This document shows, piece by piece, positions 15,339-23,901 of a DNA stretch of 28,528 nucleotides (its first letter is position 1; each line of letters starts with the position of its first letter). The notes under the pieces were generated by a model that saw nothing but the letters and a program-made list of their open reading frames with translations, was not told the DNA's origin and ran no database searches. This DNA is from Pseudomonadota bacterium. GTDB taxonomy: Bacteria; Pseudomonadota; Alphaproteobacteria; Sphingomonadales; Sphingomonadaceae. The translations under genes were made by a program, and so were the position numbers. The DNA lies in contig JAEZQR010000096.1 of NCBI GenBank assembly GCA_023413015.1, positions 1 through 28,528 on the forward strand, in the 5' to 3' direction.

Positions 15339-17432
15339 GTGCTGCCGGCGCTGCGCGAGGACCTCGTCGTCTATCCCGGTCCGGCGAACGGGGCGGGCGA
15401 GCCGAGCTGGACCGTGCACGATCCGGCGCGCAACCGCTTCTTCCGCATCGACTGGCTGACCTATGAGATCATCGGGCGCTGGTCGTATCGCGATCCCGTG
15501 CTGATCGCGCAGACGGTAAGCGCACAGACACCGTTGTCGGTGGCCGAGGACGATGTTGAGAGCGTCGCACGGTTCATGCTCGACAGCGAGCTGGTCCAGG
15601 CCGACTTTCCGGCGGCGTCGGCCTTCTTCGCGGAGCGGCGGCGGCAGCGCCGCAAGAGCTGGGGCGAGTGGCTGCTCCACAATTATCTGTTCATCCGCGT
15701 GCCGCTGATCCGCCCCGACGTCTGGCTCGCCCGCCATGTCGGCAAGGCCGAGGCGTTCGGGACCGCGCTCTTCCTGCGGCTGACGCTGATCGCGCTCGCC
15801 TTCGGCCTGTGGCAGGTGGTGCGGCAGTGGGAGCTGTTCCGCACCGCCTTCGTCGACGCGATGAACCCGGCCGGTCTCCTTGCCTATGCCATCACGGTGA
15901 TCGCGGTGAAGATCGCGCACGAGTTCGGCCACGGGTTCGTCGCCAAGCATTACGGCTGCCGCGTGCCGACGATGGGTGTCGCCTTCCTCGTGCTGTGGCC
16001 GGTCGCCTATACCGACACGACCGACACCTGGAAGCTCGACGACAAGCGCAAACGGCTGCGCGTCGCCTGCGCCGGCGTCGCCACCGAGCTTGCGATCGCC
16101 GCTTGGGCGACCGCGCTATGGGCGCTCCTCCCCGACGGCGCGCTCCGCACCGCCGCCTTCCTGCTCGCGACCACCACCTGGGTCTCGGCGGTCGTCGTCA
16201 ATTTCAATCCGCTGATGCGCTTCGACGGCTATTACATCCTGTCCGACTGGCTCGACATTCCGAACCTGCACGACCGCGCGTTCGCGCTCGCCCGCTGGCA
16301 TCTGCGGCGGACGCTCCTGGGCGTCGACGAGCCGCCGCCCGAAGCCTTTCCGCCGCGCACGCGCCGCACGCTGATCGCCCTGGCGTGGGTCACATGGCTT
16401 TACCGGCTCGCGCTCTACATCGGTATCGCGCTTCTCGTTTATCATTTCTTCGTGAAGGCGGTGGGCATTCTTCTGTTCATCGTCGAGATGTGGTGGTTCA
16501 TCATGCGGCCGATCGCCCGTGAGCTGAAGCTGTGGTGGGAACGTCGCGCGGGCTGGCAGACGAATTCGCGTGCCCGTCGGACGGCGCTGATCGGCGGCGG
16601 GGCGCTGGCGCTGCTATTCCTGCCCCTGCCATTGCCGGTGACCGCCACGGCCCTCTTGTCTCCGGCGCGCACCCATCACGTCTATGCGCCCGAGGCCGGC
16701 CGCATCGCCGAGCTGAAGGTGCCCGTCGGCCGCAGGGTCGCGGCCGGGCAGATGCTGGCGGTCATCGGCTCGCCCTCGGTGGCCAGCGAAGCAGACCTCG
16801 CGCAGGCGCGCGTCGACGGCTTGCGCCAGCAGATCGCCGCGGCGGCCGTCGATGTGACGCAGCGCGACCGGCTGCTTGCGCTCCAGGCCGACCTGCAGGC
16901 GGCGGAAGCGGACCTTGCCAGCCGGTCGCAACGATCGGACCGCCTCGAGCTTCGCATGCCCTTCGCCGGCCGCATCGTCGACGGCGATCCCGACCTCCAG
17001 GTCGGCGAGTGGGTCGCGAAAGGAACACCGATCGCCACCATTGCCAACGACCGCCGATGGCAGGCATTCGCTTACGTCGACGCCCGTCAGGTCGACCGCC
17101 TCGCGGTCGGCGACCGGGCGAGCTTCTTCGGGCGGGACGGCTCGCGCGTCCCGCTGAAGATTGTTGACATCGATCATGATACCAGCCGCGCCCTACCAAG
17201 CGGCCTCTATGCCGCGACGACTGGCGGTGACATCGCCGCTTTCCCGCAGGATGGCGGCCTCGTACCCGAAGGGGCTGTCGTCAGGGTCCGGTTGTTGGCG
17301 GACGAGGTGCCGTCCGCACTGGCGGGGCATAGCTGGCGCGGCCAAGTGGTGATCGATGGTGCCTGGACCTCGCTCGGCTGGCGCTACGCTCGTTCGGCGA
17401 TCGCGCTTCTGGTGCGCGAAGCCGGTTTCTAG
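15339..17432 (+). CDS. Membrane M50-type metallopeptidase fused to HlyD-like domain
   Basis: This 697-residue protein starts with GTG one base after the preceding stop. Residues 5-90 resemble a PqqD-like winged-helix domain (VHDPARNRFFRIDWLTYEI). A polytopic membrane core spans about 145-440. It carries the zinc motif HEFGH at 194-198 and the second M50 signature NPLMRFDG at 290-297, so both metal-binding elements of site-2-type proteases are intact. Residues 445-660 form an HlyD-like lipoyl/barrel-sandwich unit with a coiled hairpin (about 480-535). Related proteins are usually annotated as putative peptide zinc metalloproteases and sit beside HlyD genes. The likely role is processing or guiding the giant protein, but the substrate is not proven. 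The gene ends TAG at 17430-17432 and overlaps the tail of the opposite-strand gene by 4 bp. Confidence 0.85.
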   Translation: MLPALREDLVVYPGPANGAGEPSWTVHDPARNRFFRIDWLTYEIIGRWSYRDPVLIAQTVSAQTPLSVAEDDVESVARFMLDSELVQADFPAASAFFAERRRQRRKSWGEWLLHNYLFIRVPLIRPDVWLARHVGKAEAFGTALFLRLTLIALAFGLWQVVRQWELFRTAFVDAMNPAGLLAYAITVIAVKIAHEFGHGFVAKHYGCRVPTMGVAFLVLWPVAYTDTTDTWKLDDKRKRLRVACAGVATELAIAAWATALWALLPDGALRTAAFLLATTTWVSAVVVNFNPLMRFDGYYILSDWLDIPNLHDRAFALARWHLRRTLLGVDEPPPEAFPPRTRRTLIALAWVTWLYRLALYIGIALLVYHFFVKAVGILLFIVEMWWFIMRPIARELKLWWERRAGWQTNSRARRTALIGGGALALLFLPLPLPVTATALLSPARTHHVYAPEAGRIAELKVPVGRRVAAGQMLAVIGSPSVASEADLAQARVDGLRQQIAAAAVDVTQRDRLLALQADLQAAEADLASRSQRSDRLELRMPFAGRIVDGDPDLQVGEWVAKGTPIATIANDRRWQAFAYVDARQVDRLAVGDRASFFGRDGSRVPLKIVDIDHDTSRALPSGLYAATTGGDIAAFPQDGGLVPEGAVVRVRLLADEVPSALAGHSWRGQVVIDGAWTSLGWRYARSAIALLVREAGF

Positions 17433-18847
17433 GGTGTAAGGCCGCCGCCGAGGGCCGCGTACAGCGACACGGCGTTGGCCAGCAACTCCCGCCGCGCCTG
17501 GACGAGCTGCTGCTCGGCGGCGAACAGCTCGCGCTCGGCGTCGAGCACCTCGAGATAGTTGGCGACGCCGTTGCGGTAGCGAAGCCGCGCCAGCTCGGCC
17601 CGGTCGCGTTGGGCCGCAAGCGCGCGTTCCTGGGCCTGCAGCTGCTCCGCGAGCCAGCGGCGACCGGCGAGCGCGTCGGCGACCTCCCGGAATGCGGTCT
17701 GTACCGTGCGCTCGTAGTCGGCGACGGCGATGTCGCGCCGCGCTTCCGCGAGACTGAGGTTGGCGCGGTTGCGCCCTGCGTCGAAGATCGGCAGTGCAAG
17801 GTTCGGCCCGAAGCTCCAAGTGAGCCCATCCTCGCCGAAGAGGCTGCCGAGTTCGCTGCTGGCGAAGCCCAGCAGGCCGGTGAGGCTGATCTGCGGGAAG
17901 AAGGCCGCACGGGCAGCGCCGATGTTCGCGTTGGCAGCGCGCAACTGCTCCTCGGCCGCGATGATGTCCGGACGGTTGGTCAGCAGATCGGACGGCAGGC
18001 CCGGCGCGATGCGATCGGAGATGCCCTGCTGCTCGAGCGGCATCGGGGGCGGTAGGTCGGCCGGAAGCATGCCACCGATCAGCACTTCAAGGGCATTCCG
18101 GTTCTGCGCCCGTTGCCGCTGTAGCGCGGCGAGTTCGGTCTGCGCTTGCGTCAGCAGCGTCTCGGTTTGCCGGTAGTCGAGCGCGGAGGTGACGCCGGCA
18201 TCGAGCCGGAGCTTAGCGATCTCAAGCCCTTCCTGCCGAGCGCGCAGCGTCCGCTGCGCCAGTTCGATCCGCTCGCCAAGCTCGCGGTCGACTAGATAGG
18301 CGGTGGCGACATCGCCAATCAGGCTGATCCGGAACGCGCGCTGGGCCGCGGCCGTGGACAGGTAGCTCGCGCGGGCCGCCTCGGTGAGGCTGCGCACCCG
18401 ACCCCAGAAATCCAGCTCGAAGGACGGCACCTGGGCCGTGATCGAGTAGCGGTTGGCCGTCACCGCCGCGCCGGTCGGGGCACCTGGAGTAGTGCCGATG
18501 CCGGCGCTGCCGATCGGCGTGCGCGAGCGGGTGGCGCTGCCGGTCGCCTCGACCGATGGCAGTTGATCGGCGCGTTGGATTCGATACTGGGCCCGCGCCT
18601 CCGCGATGCGGGCGACCGCGGCGCGCAGGTCGCGATTGTTCTCAAGTGCGGTGGCGATGAGCGCCTGCAGGCGCGGGTCGCCGAAGAACGCGCGCCAGCC
18701 GATCTCGACCGCCGGACGACCGGCGACGCCGGTTTGGACATCCGCCGGATAGGTGGAGGCGGTCGGCAGCGTCGGACGCACATAGTCGGGCTGCATCGAG
18801 CAGCCGGCGAGCAGGAGCATCATGGCGACGGTCGTGCGATTAGCCAC
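17429..18847 (-). CDS. NodT-family outer-membrane efflux lipoprotein (TolC-like)
   Basis: With the GTG start at 18847 the protein has 472 residues. The N-terminus is a short lipoprotein signal ending in LLLAGC, with the lipidated Cys at residue 16. YVRPTLPTAS then follows, typical of NodT/OprM-type factors. The body shows the two duplicated outer-membrane efflux repeats, with long heptad-rich helices (ARIAEARAQYRIQ, LTQAQTELAALQRQRAQNR) and the motif LLTNRPDIIAAEEQLRAANANIGAARAAF broken across strands. These form the trimeric outer-membrane barrel and periplasmic tunnel of RND pumps. The start is chosen because AGGAG lies 6 nt upstream, and it overlaps the end of the permease gene by 8 bp. 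An ATG at 18901 exists but would put an unlikely leader before the lipobox. It is the last gene of the pump operon. Confidence 0.92.
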   Translation of the reverse strand: MANRTTVAMMLLLAGCSMQPDYVRPTLPTASTYPADVQTGVAGRPAVEIGWRAFFGDPRLQALIATALENNRDLRAAVARIAEARAQYRIQRADQLPSVEATGSATRSRTPIGSAGIGTTPGAPTGAAVTANRYSITAQVPSFELDFWGRVRSLTEAARASYLSTAAAQRAFRISLIGDVATAYLVDRELGERIELAQRTLRARQEGLEIAKLRLDAGVTSALDYRQTETLLTQAQTELAALQRQRAQNRNALEVLIGGMLPADLPPPMPLEQQGISDRIAPGLPSDLLTNRPDIIAAEEQLRAANANIGAARAAFFPQISLTGLLGFASSELGSLFGEDGLTWSFGPNLALPIFDAGRNRANLSLAEARRDIAVADYERTVQTAFREVADALAGRRWLAEQLQAQERALAAQRDRAELARLRYRNGVANYLEVLDAERELFAAEQQLVQARRELLANAVSLYAALGGGLTP

Positions 18848-21800
18848 GGGCGGCTCCTGTGGCTGCTGCACGGCGGTTGCTGCGCCTTCCCACCCATGCA
18901 CGGACCACTATGAAGAACACAGGCACGAAGAACACCCCAAGTATAGTGGCCGCCATCATTCCTCCGATGACGCCGGTACCGATCGCCTGCCGACTCGCGG
19001 CACCTGCGCCGGTGCTGATGGCGAGCGGCAGCACGCCGAGGATGAAGGCGAGCGAAGTCATGATGATCGGCCGGAAGCGTAGCCGCACCGCCTCGATCGT
19101 GGCTTCGTAGAGGTCACGCCCCTCTGCTTCGAGGTCCTTGGCGAACTCGACGATCAGGATCGCGTTCTTGGCCGACAGGCCAATGATGGTGATGATGCCG
19201 ATGTTGAAGAACACGTCCATCGGCATGCCGCGCAGGTAGGCTGCGGCCAGCGCGCCGAGCACGCCCAGCGGCACGATGAGCATGACCGATAGCGGGATCG
19301 ACCAACTTTCGTAGAGCGCGGCGAGCAGCAAGAATACCACGAGCAGCGACAGCGACAACAGCAACGGTACCTGGCCGCCAGCCTGCTGTTCCTCTAGGGA
19401 GATGCCGGTCCACTCATAACCGAAGCCTTCCGGAAGCCGGCCGACGAGCGAGGCCATGGCGTCCATCGCCTCGCCGGTCGAATAGCCGGGGGCAGCCGAA
19501 CCGGAGATGTTCATCGATGGGTAGCCATTGTAACGCTGGAGCTGTGGCGGTCCCGCCGTCCATTCCGCCGCGGTGAAGGCGGAGAAGGGCACCATCTCGC
19601 CTTTGTCGTTGCGCACGCGCAGGTCGAGGATGTCCTCGGGAGTCATGCGCCGGTTGGGTTCAGCCTGCAGAAGTACGCGCAGCACCCGGCCTTCGCGGTT
19701 GAAGTCGTTGGCATAGGCCGATCCGAACGCGATCGAGAGCGTGTTGTTGATGTCGGCGATCGACAGCCCCAGCGCGCGCGCCTTGATCCGATCGACAGTG
19801 ACGCGGACCTGTGGCGCATCCTCCAGGCCTTCGGGGCGGACCCCCATTAGCGCGGGGTCCTGCGCCGCCATCCCGAGCAACTGGTTGCGCGCCTGGACCA
19901 GCGCCGCATAGCCCTGTCCGGAACGGTCCTGGAGGCGTAGCGCGAAGCCGCCGGACGTGCCGAGCCCGGGGATCGACGGCGGGGTCAATGCGAAGATCAT
20001 CGCATCTTTGAACTGCATGAAGGCGCCCATCGCGCGGCCGGCGAGCGCCTGCGCGCTGTTCTCGGCCCCCGGGCGTTCCTCCCACGGCTTCAGGTTAACG
20101 AACATCATCGCCGCGTTCTGGCCGCTGCCGAAGAAGCTGAACCCGAGCACGGCGACAACACGTTCCACCTGCGGCTGCTGTAGCCAGAACTGCTCGGCGC
20201 GCTCGACGACCGCCTGCGTCCGCTGCTGTGTCGCACCGGAGGGTGCCTGGACGACCGCGATGACGAAGCCTTGGTCCTCCTCCGGCAGGAACGCGGTCGG
20301 AATCGATGTGAACATGAGCACGACCACGCCGACAAGCGCGGCAAAGACCGCCATCCACCGCATTGGCGCACGGATCATCCGGCCCACGCGCCCTTCATAA
20401 CGGTTGGTGGTTCGGCCGAACCAGCCGTTGAACCGGCCGAAGAAGCCGCGCCCCGCGTGCGGCTGGCTTTCCGGCTTGAGCAGTGTGGCACAAAGCGCTG
20501 GCGTCAGGGTGAGAGCGAGTAGCGCCGAGAAGGCGATCGACAGCGCGAGCGTCACCGAGAATTGCCGATAGATGCCGCCGGTCGAACCGGGGAAGAAGGC
20601 CATCGGGATGAACACGGCGATCAGCACCAGCGTGATGCCGATGATCGCGCTGATGATCTGCCCCATCGCCTTGTAGGTGGCGTCGCGCGGGCTCAGCCCT
20701 TCCTCGGTCATGATGCGCTCGACGTTCTCGATCACGACGATCGCGTCGTCGACGAGGATGCCGATGGCGAGTACCATGCCGAACAGCGTCAGCACGTTGA
20801 TCGAGAAGCCGACGAGCCACAGGCCGAGGCAGGCGCCCAGGAGCGCGATTGGAACGACGATGGTCGGGATGATCGTGGCGCGCAGGTTCTGGAGAAACAG
20901 GAACATGACGGCAAAGACCAGCAGCATCGCCTCGCCAAGCGTCTTCACCACCTCATTGATCGAGATCTTGACGAAGGGCGTCGAGTCGTACGGCACCGTC
21001 CAAGTCACGTCGGCGGGGAAGTCGCGGGCAAGCTCGTCCATCCGTGCCCTGACACCCTTGGCGGCAGCCAGCGCGTTGGCACCCGTCGCGAGCTGGACGG
21101 CCATGCCGGCCATCGGCTTGCCGTTCAGCCGTGCGCTGGTGTCGTAGCTGGCTGCTCCGAGTTCCACGCGCGCGACATCGCCCAGCCGAACGGTCGAGCC
21201 GTCAGGATTGGCGCGAAGGATGATCTGCGCGAACTGCTCGGGCGTCGAGAAGCGGCTCTGGGTGATGACGGTGGCGTTGATCTGCTGATCCGCCACGGTC
21301 GGCTGCGCGCCGATCTGACCACCCGCGGTCTGGCTGTTCTGTTCTTGTACGGCGGCGAGCGCCTCGGCCGACGACATGTTGAAACTCGCCAGCCGCTGGG
21401 GATCGAGCCAGATGCGCATTGCATATTCGGACCCGAACAGTTGAACGTTGCCGACGCCCTCGACACGTCGCAGCTGGTCGACGATGCGCGTGTTCGCATA
21501 GTTGCCGAGGTCGAGCGCGCTGTGCGTGCCGTTCGGGGAGTTGAGCGCCACGATCATCAGGAAGCCCGCGTTGGCCTGCCGGACCTGGATACCTTGGCGG
21601 CGCACCTCCTCCGGCAGCCGGGCCTCGACGGTGGACAGCCGGTTCTGCACATCGACCTGCGCCAGGTCGATGTCGGTGCCACTCTCGAAGGTCACCGTGA
21701 TCGTTGCCAGCCCGTTCGAGGCTGACGAGGACTCCATATACAGGAAGCCCTCGACGCCGTTCATCTCCTGTTCGATGATCGAGGTGACATTCTGTTCAAG

Positions 21801-21971
21801 CGTCGCGGCATCAGCGCCGGGGTAGGTCACGTTGATCGTGACCGAAGGCGGCGCCACGGTCGGATATTGCTCGATGGGAAGCCCACGCAACGCCATCAGG
21901 CCGGCGAGCGCGATGACGATCGCGATCACCCAGGCGAAGACCGGGCGGTCGATGAAGAAGCGGGCGAACAT
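18840..21971 (-). CDS. HAE1-family RND multidrug efflux permease (AcrB/MexB type)
   Basis: At 1,043 residues this is full length for the hydrophobe/amphiphile RND family. It begins MFARFFIDRPVFAWV, typical of AcrB-like pumps. The proton-relay residues are present: Asp408 and Asp409 in ILVDDAIVVIENVER, and Lys935 in GLSAKNAILIVEF. Two halves are visible, each with one N-terminal helix, a large periplasmic loop and a block of helices (about 340-500 and 865-1030). A Phe-rich drug-pocket stretch (GFSFFGSG, residues 610-617) is intact. It takes up drugs, detergents or dyes from the periplasm and inner membrane using the proton gradient. The gene starts directly after the adaptor stop with no spacer and overlaps the outer-membrane factor gene, so the three are one operon. 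The substrate range cannot be read from sequence. Confidence 0.96.
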   Translation of the reverse strand: MFARFFIDRPVFAWVIAIVIALAGLMALRGLPIEQYPTVAPPSVTINVTYPGADAATLEQNVTSIIEQEMNGVEGFLYMESSSASNGLATITVTFESGTDIDLAQVDVQNRLSTVEARLPEEVRRQGIQVRQANAGFLMIVALNSPNGTHSALDLGNYANTRIVDQLRRVEGVGNVQLFGSEYAMRIWLDPQRLASFNMSSAEALAAVQEQNSQTAGGQIGAQPTVADQQINATVITQSRFSTPEQFAQIILRANPDGSTVRLGDVARVELGAASYDTSARLNGKPMAGMAVQLATGANALAAAKGVRARMDELARDFPADVTWTVPYDSTPFVKISINEVVKTLGEAMLLVFAVMFLFLQNLRATIIPTIVVPIALLGACLGLWLVGFSINVLTLFGMVLAIGILVDDAIVVIENVERIMTEEGLSPRDATYKAMGQIISAIIGITLVLIAVFIPMAFFPGSTGGIYRQFSVTLALSIAFSALLALTLTPALCATLLKPESQPHAGRGFFGRFNGWFGRTTNRYEGRVGRMIRAPMRWMAVFAALVGVVVLMFTSIPTAFLPEEDQGFVIAVVQAPSGATQQRTQAVVERAEQFWLQQPQVERVVAVLGFSFFGSGQNAAMMFVNLKPWEERPGAENSAQALAGRAMGAFMQFKDAMIFALTPPSIPGLGTSGGFALRLQDRSGQGYAALVQARNQLLGMAAQDPALMGVRPEGLEDAPQVRVTVDRIKARALGLSIADINNTLSIAFGSAYANDFNREGRVLRVLLQAEPNRRMTPEDILDLRVRNDKGEMVPFSAFTAAEWTAGPPQLQRYNGYPSMNISGSAAPGYSTGEAMDAMASLVGRLPEGFGYEWTGISLEEQQAGGQVPLLLSLSLLVVFLLLAALYESWSIPLSVMLIVPLGVLGALAAAYLRGMPMDVFFNIGIITIIGLSAKNAILIVEFAKDLEAEGRDLYEATIEAVRLRFRPIIMTSLAFILGVLPLAISTGAGAASRQAIGTGVIGGMMAATILGVFFVPVFFIVVRAWVGRRSNRRAAATGAARG
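18854..18858 (-). promoter_or_regulatory. Ribosome binding site fixing the GTG start of the outer-membrane factor
   Basis: AGGAG on the - strand, 6 nt before the GTG at 18847, inside the last codons of the permease gene. It decides the start in favour of the GTG and suggests coupled translation. Confidence 0.7.
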
Positions 21972-23162
21972 TTACCGGCCCGCGCCAGACGCCTGGGTGG
22001 CTGCACCAGCGGCCCGCCCGCCTGCCGGCGCCGGGGCACCGTCGATGCGAACGGGTGCGCCGGGTTGTACCTTCTGAAGCCCGTCGGTGATGACGCGGTC
22101 GCCCGGCTTCAGGCCGCTGCGAATCTCCCACTGACCGCCGCGCATTTCCCCGAGTTGCACCTGGCGCGGCGTGGCGACGCTCTTGGGTCCGACGAGCATG
22201 ACGCTCGCGCCTTGGGCTGAAAGCTGGACAGCGCGCTGCGGCACCAGGATGCCGTTCGGATTGACGCCCGCCTCGACGCGGGCGCGCACGAACTCGCCGG
22301 GCAACAGGAGGCGGCGCGGGTTGGGGAACTGGGCGCGCAGGCTGACCGTCCCCGTCGATGGATCGACCGACTGGGCAGCGAAGTTGATATGACCCGAACG
22401 CTCATAGACACTGCCGTCCTCGAGGATGAGCGTGACCCGCGTGTCCTCGAGATTCGGGAGCTTGATACGGCCAGCCTGGATTTCCCGCCTGAGTTCGAGC
22501 AGCTGGCTGCTCGACTGTGAGAAATTGACGTAGACGGGATCGAGCTGCTCGACCGTGGTCATCAGCGTGCCCTGGGCAGCGCTGACCAGTGCGCCTTCGG
22601 TCACCGCGGCACGGCCGGCGCGGCCCGAGATCGGGGACGTAACGGTGGCGTAGCCTAGGTTCAGCCGAGCCTGCTCGACCTGTGCCTCGGCCGATCCGAC
22701 ATCTGCCTCGGCCTGAGCTGCACGCGCGACCGCGGCGTCGAACTCCTGTTGGCTGATCGCGTTGCGTGACACCAACGGACGGAAGCGCTCGACGTCGCGC
22801 TGGGCGTTAGTGCGCTCCGCCTGGGCCCGTCGGAGCGCGGCCTGCGCGGCATCGAGCGCCGCCCGCAGCGGGCGCGGGTCGATCTGGAACAGCGGTGTGC
22901 CGGCGCGCACGTCGGTACCCTCTTCGTAAAGCCGGCGCTCGACGATTCCGTCAACGCGCGCGCGCACCTCCGCCGTACGCACGGCCTGCACGCGCCCGGG
23001 CAGCTCGATGATGTTCGAGACGGGCGCGGCGCTCACGGTCGTGACGGACACCTCGGGCGGGGGCGGCGCCGGCGGCTGGCTCTGTTCGTTTCCGCAGGCG
23101 GCGACCGTCAGGCCGGCAGCTATGAGGGTGTGGGAGAGCCGCAGAGGTCTGCTCGATAGCAT
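21972..23162 (-). CDS. RND periplasmic adaptor lipoprotein (AcrA/MexA type)
   Basis: This 396-residue protein has a signal peptide ending VAAC, with Cys23 as the lipidation site, and then a Pro-rich stretch. The standard adaptor order follows: a half-lipoyl motif (GRVQAVRTAEVRARVDGIVERRL), an alpha-helical hairpin at about 105-165, the second half-lipoyl (YATVTSPISGRAGRAAVTEG), a beta-barrel, and a membrane-proximal domain with GLKPGDRVITDGLQKVQPG. It joins the permease to the outer-membrane lipoprotein. It is the first gene of the efflux operon and is transcribed away from tetR. An AAGGA lies 11 nt before the ATG, a slightly long spacing. The C-terminal Ala/Gly-rich tail is low complexity. 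Confidence 0.95.
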   Translation of the reverse strand: MLSSRPLRLSHTLIAAGLTVAACGNEQSQPPAPPPPEVSVTTVSAAPVSNIIELPGRVQAVRTAEVRARVDGIVERRLYEEGTDVRAGTPLFQIDPRPLRAALDAAQAALRRAQAERTNAQRDVERFRPLVSRNAISQQEFDAAVARAAQAEADVGSAEAQVEQARLNLGYATVTSPISGRAGRAAVTEGALVSAAQGTLMTTVEQLDPVYVNFSQSSSQLLELRREIQAGRIKLPNLEDTRVTLILEDGSVYERSGHINFAAQSVDPSTGTVSLRAQFPNPRRLLLPGEFVRARVEAGVNPNGILVPQRAVQLSAQGASVMLVGPKSVATPRQVQLGEMRGGQWEIRSGLKPGDRVITDGLQKVQPGAPVRIDGAPAPAGGRAAGAATQASGAGR

Positions 23163-23222
23163 GGGTGTGATGATCCTTGGTGGCCGTATGCGACGGCACT
23201 GCCGGGGCCGGGTGGCGGCGTC

Positions 23223-23250
23223 CTGTAATGTATGTTACACTACGCGTCAA
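23223..23250 (-). promoter_or_regulatory. Candidate promoter of the efflux operon
   Basis: On the - strand TTGACG (23250-23245) and TTACAG (23228-23223) are separated by 16 bp. The first element is a good -35 match; the second is a weak -10. The spacer is almost entirely occupied by the palindrome at 23224-23239, which would suit steric repression. No experimental start is available. Confidence 0.4.
23224..23239. promoter_or_regulatory. Candidate TetR-family operator (imperfect palindrome)
   Basis: The 16-mer TGTAATGTATGTTACA has perfect 5-bp outer arms (TGTAA and TTACA) and a symmetric central TA. It is the only AT-rich palindrome in the 107-bp gap between tetR and the adaptor gene. Operators of TetR regulators beside RND pumps have this size and place. 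Binding by the divergent regulator would repress the pump and probably tetR itself. This is inferred from symmetry and location. Confidence 0.55.
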
Positions 23251-23269
23251 ACAGGATTGATAGCGAGCG

Positions 23270-23896
23270 ATGAACGACGCCTGCCGCACTATCGACAACC
23301 GCAGGGACAAACGCCGCCGGGCGATTTTGGATGCGGCCCGGGACCTCTTCCTGGAGAAGGGGTACGAGGCAACGACGCTGGGCGACATCGTCACGCGCTC
23401 GGGCGGCTCGCTCGCGACGCTCTACGAGCTTTTCGGCAACAAGCCGGGCTTGCTTAAGGCGATGGTGACCGAGCGCTGCGCCAGTATCGCAGAGTTCATC
23501 GACGGGGTGGCATTGACCGATCTCGAGCCGGCCGAAGCCTTGGGCGAGATCGCCCGGCGGCTATTCGACCAGCTGAACGATCCGGCGGGCATCGCCCTGT
23601 TTCGGGTGATCATCGCCGAGGCGCCGCGCCTGCCGGAGCTCGGGCAGCAGTTCTACGAGGCCGGCCCGGTCGCGGGACGGCGGATCATGGCGGAGTATCT
23701 CGCCCGCCAGACGGCGCGCGGCGCGCTGGCGGTCGACGATCCGGAAGCGGCCGCGGTCTTTTTCTTCCATATGTTGCTAGGCGAGCGCCAGCTGCGTCTC
23801 CTGTGCGGCCTGCCGGTCGCGGAGGACGAACGCGAACTAGACCGGCATATCGGAGGCGCCGTCGCCAGCTTCATGCGGCTCTACGCCAAGCCATAA
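23270..23896 (+). CDS. TetR-family repressor of the efflux operon
   Basis: At 208 residues the protein has the usual TetR length. Residues 15-65 hold the helix-turn-helix region (RRRAILDAARDLFLEKGYEATTL broken by turns, then IVTRSGGSLATLYELFGNKPGLL). The rest is helical, with GIALFRVIIAEAPRLPELGQQFYEAG resembling the AefR-like ligand-binding C-terminal domain found in several efflux regulators. The gene is divergent from the adaptor gene, with the palindrome at 23224-23239 between them, so local repression relieved by a pump substrate is the natural model. No strong Shine-Dalgarno is visible before the ATG. The ligand is unknown. Confidence 0.9.
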   Translation: MNDACRTIDNRRDKRRRAILDAARDLFLEKGYEATTLGDIVTRSGGSLATLYELFGNKPGLLKAMVTERCASIAEFIDGVALTDLEPAEALGEIARRLFDQLNDPAGIALFRVIIAEAPRLPELGQQFYEAGPVAGRRIMAEYLARQTARGALAVDDPEAAAVFFFHMLLGERQLRLLCGLPVAEDERELDRHIGGAVASFMRLYAKP

Positions 23897-23901
23897 TCGC
23901 G

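Noticed and set aside
17429..18847. Outer-membrane factor as the dedicated channel for the giant-protein exporter
   Set aside because: It is on the opposite strand, overlaps the RND permease gene and has NodT-type features, so it belongs to the pump operon. Sharing by both systems cannot be excluded.
18848..18901. ATG at 18901 as the start of the outer-membrane factor
   Set aside because: It would add 18 polar residues before the lipoprotein signal and lie deeper in the permease gene. The GTG at 18847 has AGGAG at 6-nt spacing and gives a normal lipobox position.
20562..21725. A 387-codon + strand frame inside the RND permease gene
   Set aside because: Antisense shadow of the permease, which has all family motifs; the product is His/Arg/Asp-rich and unlike any family I know.
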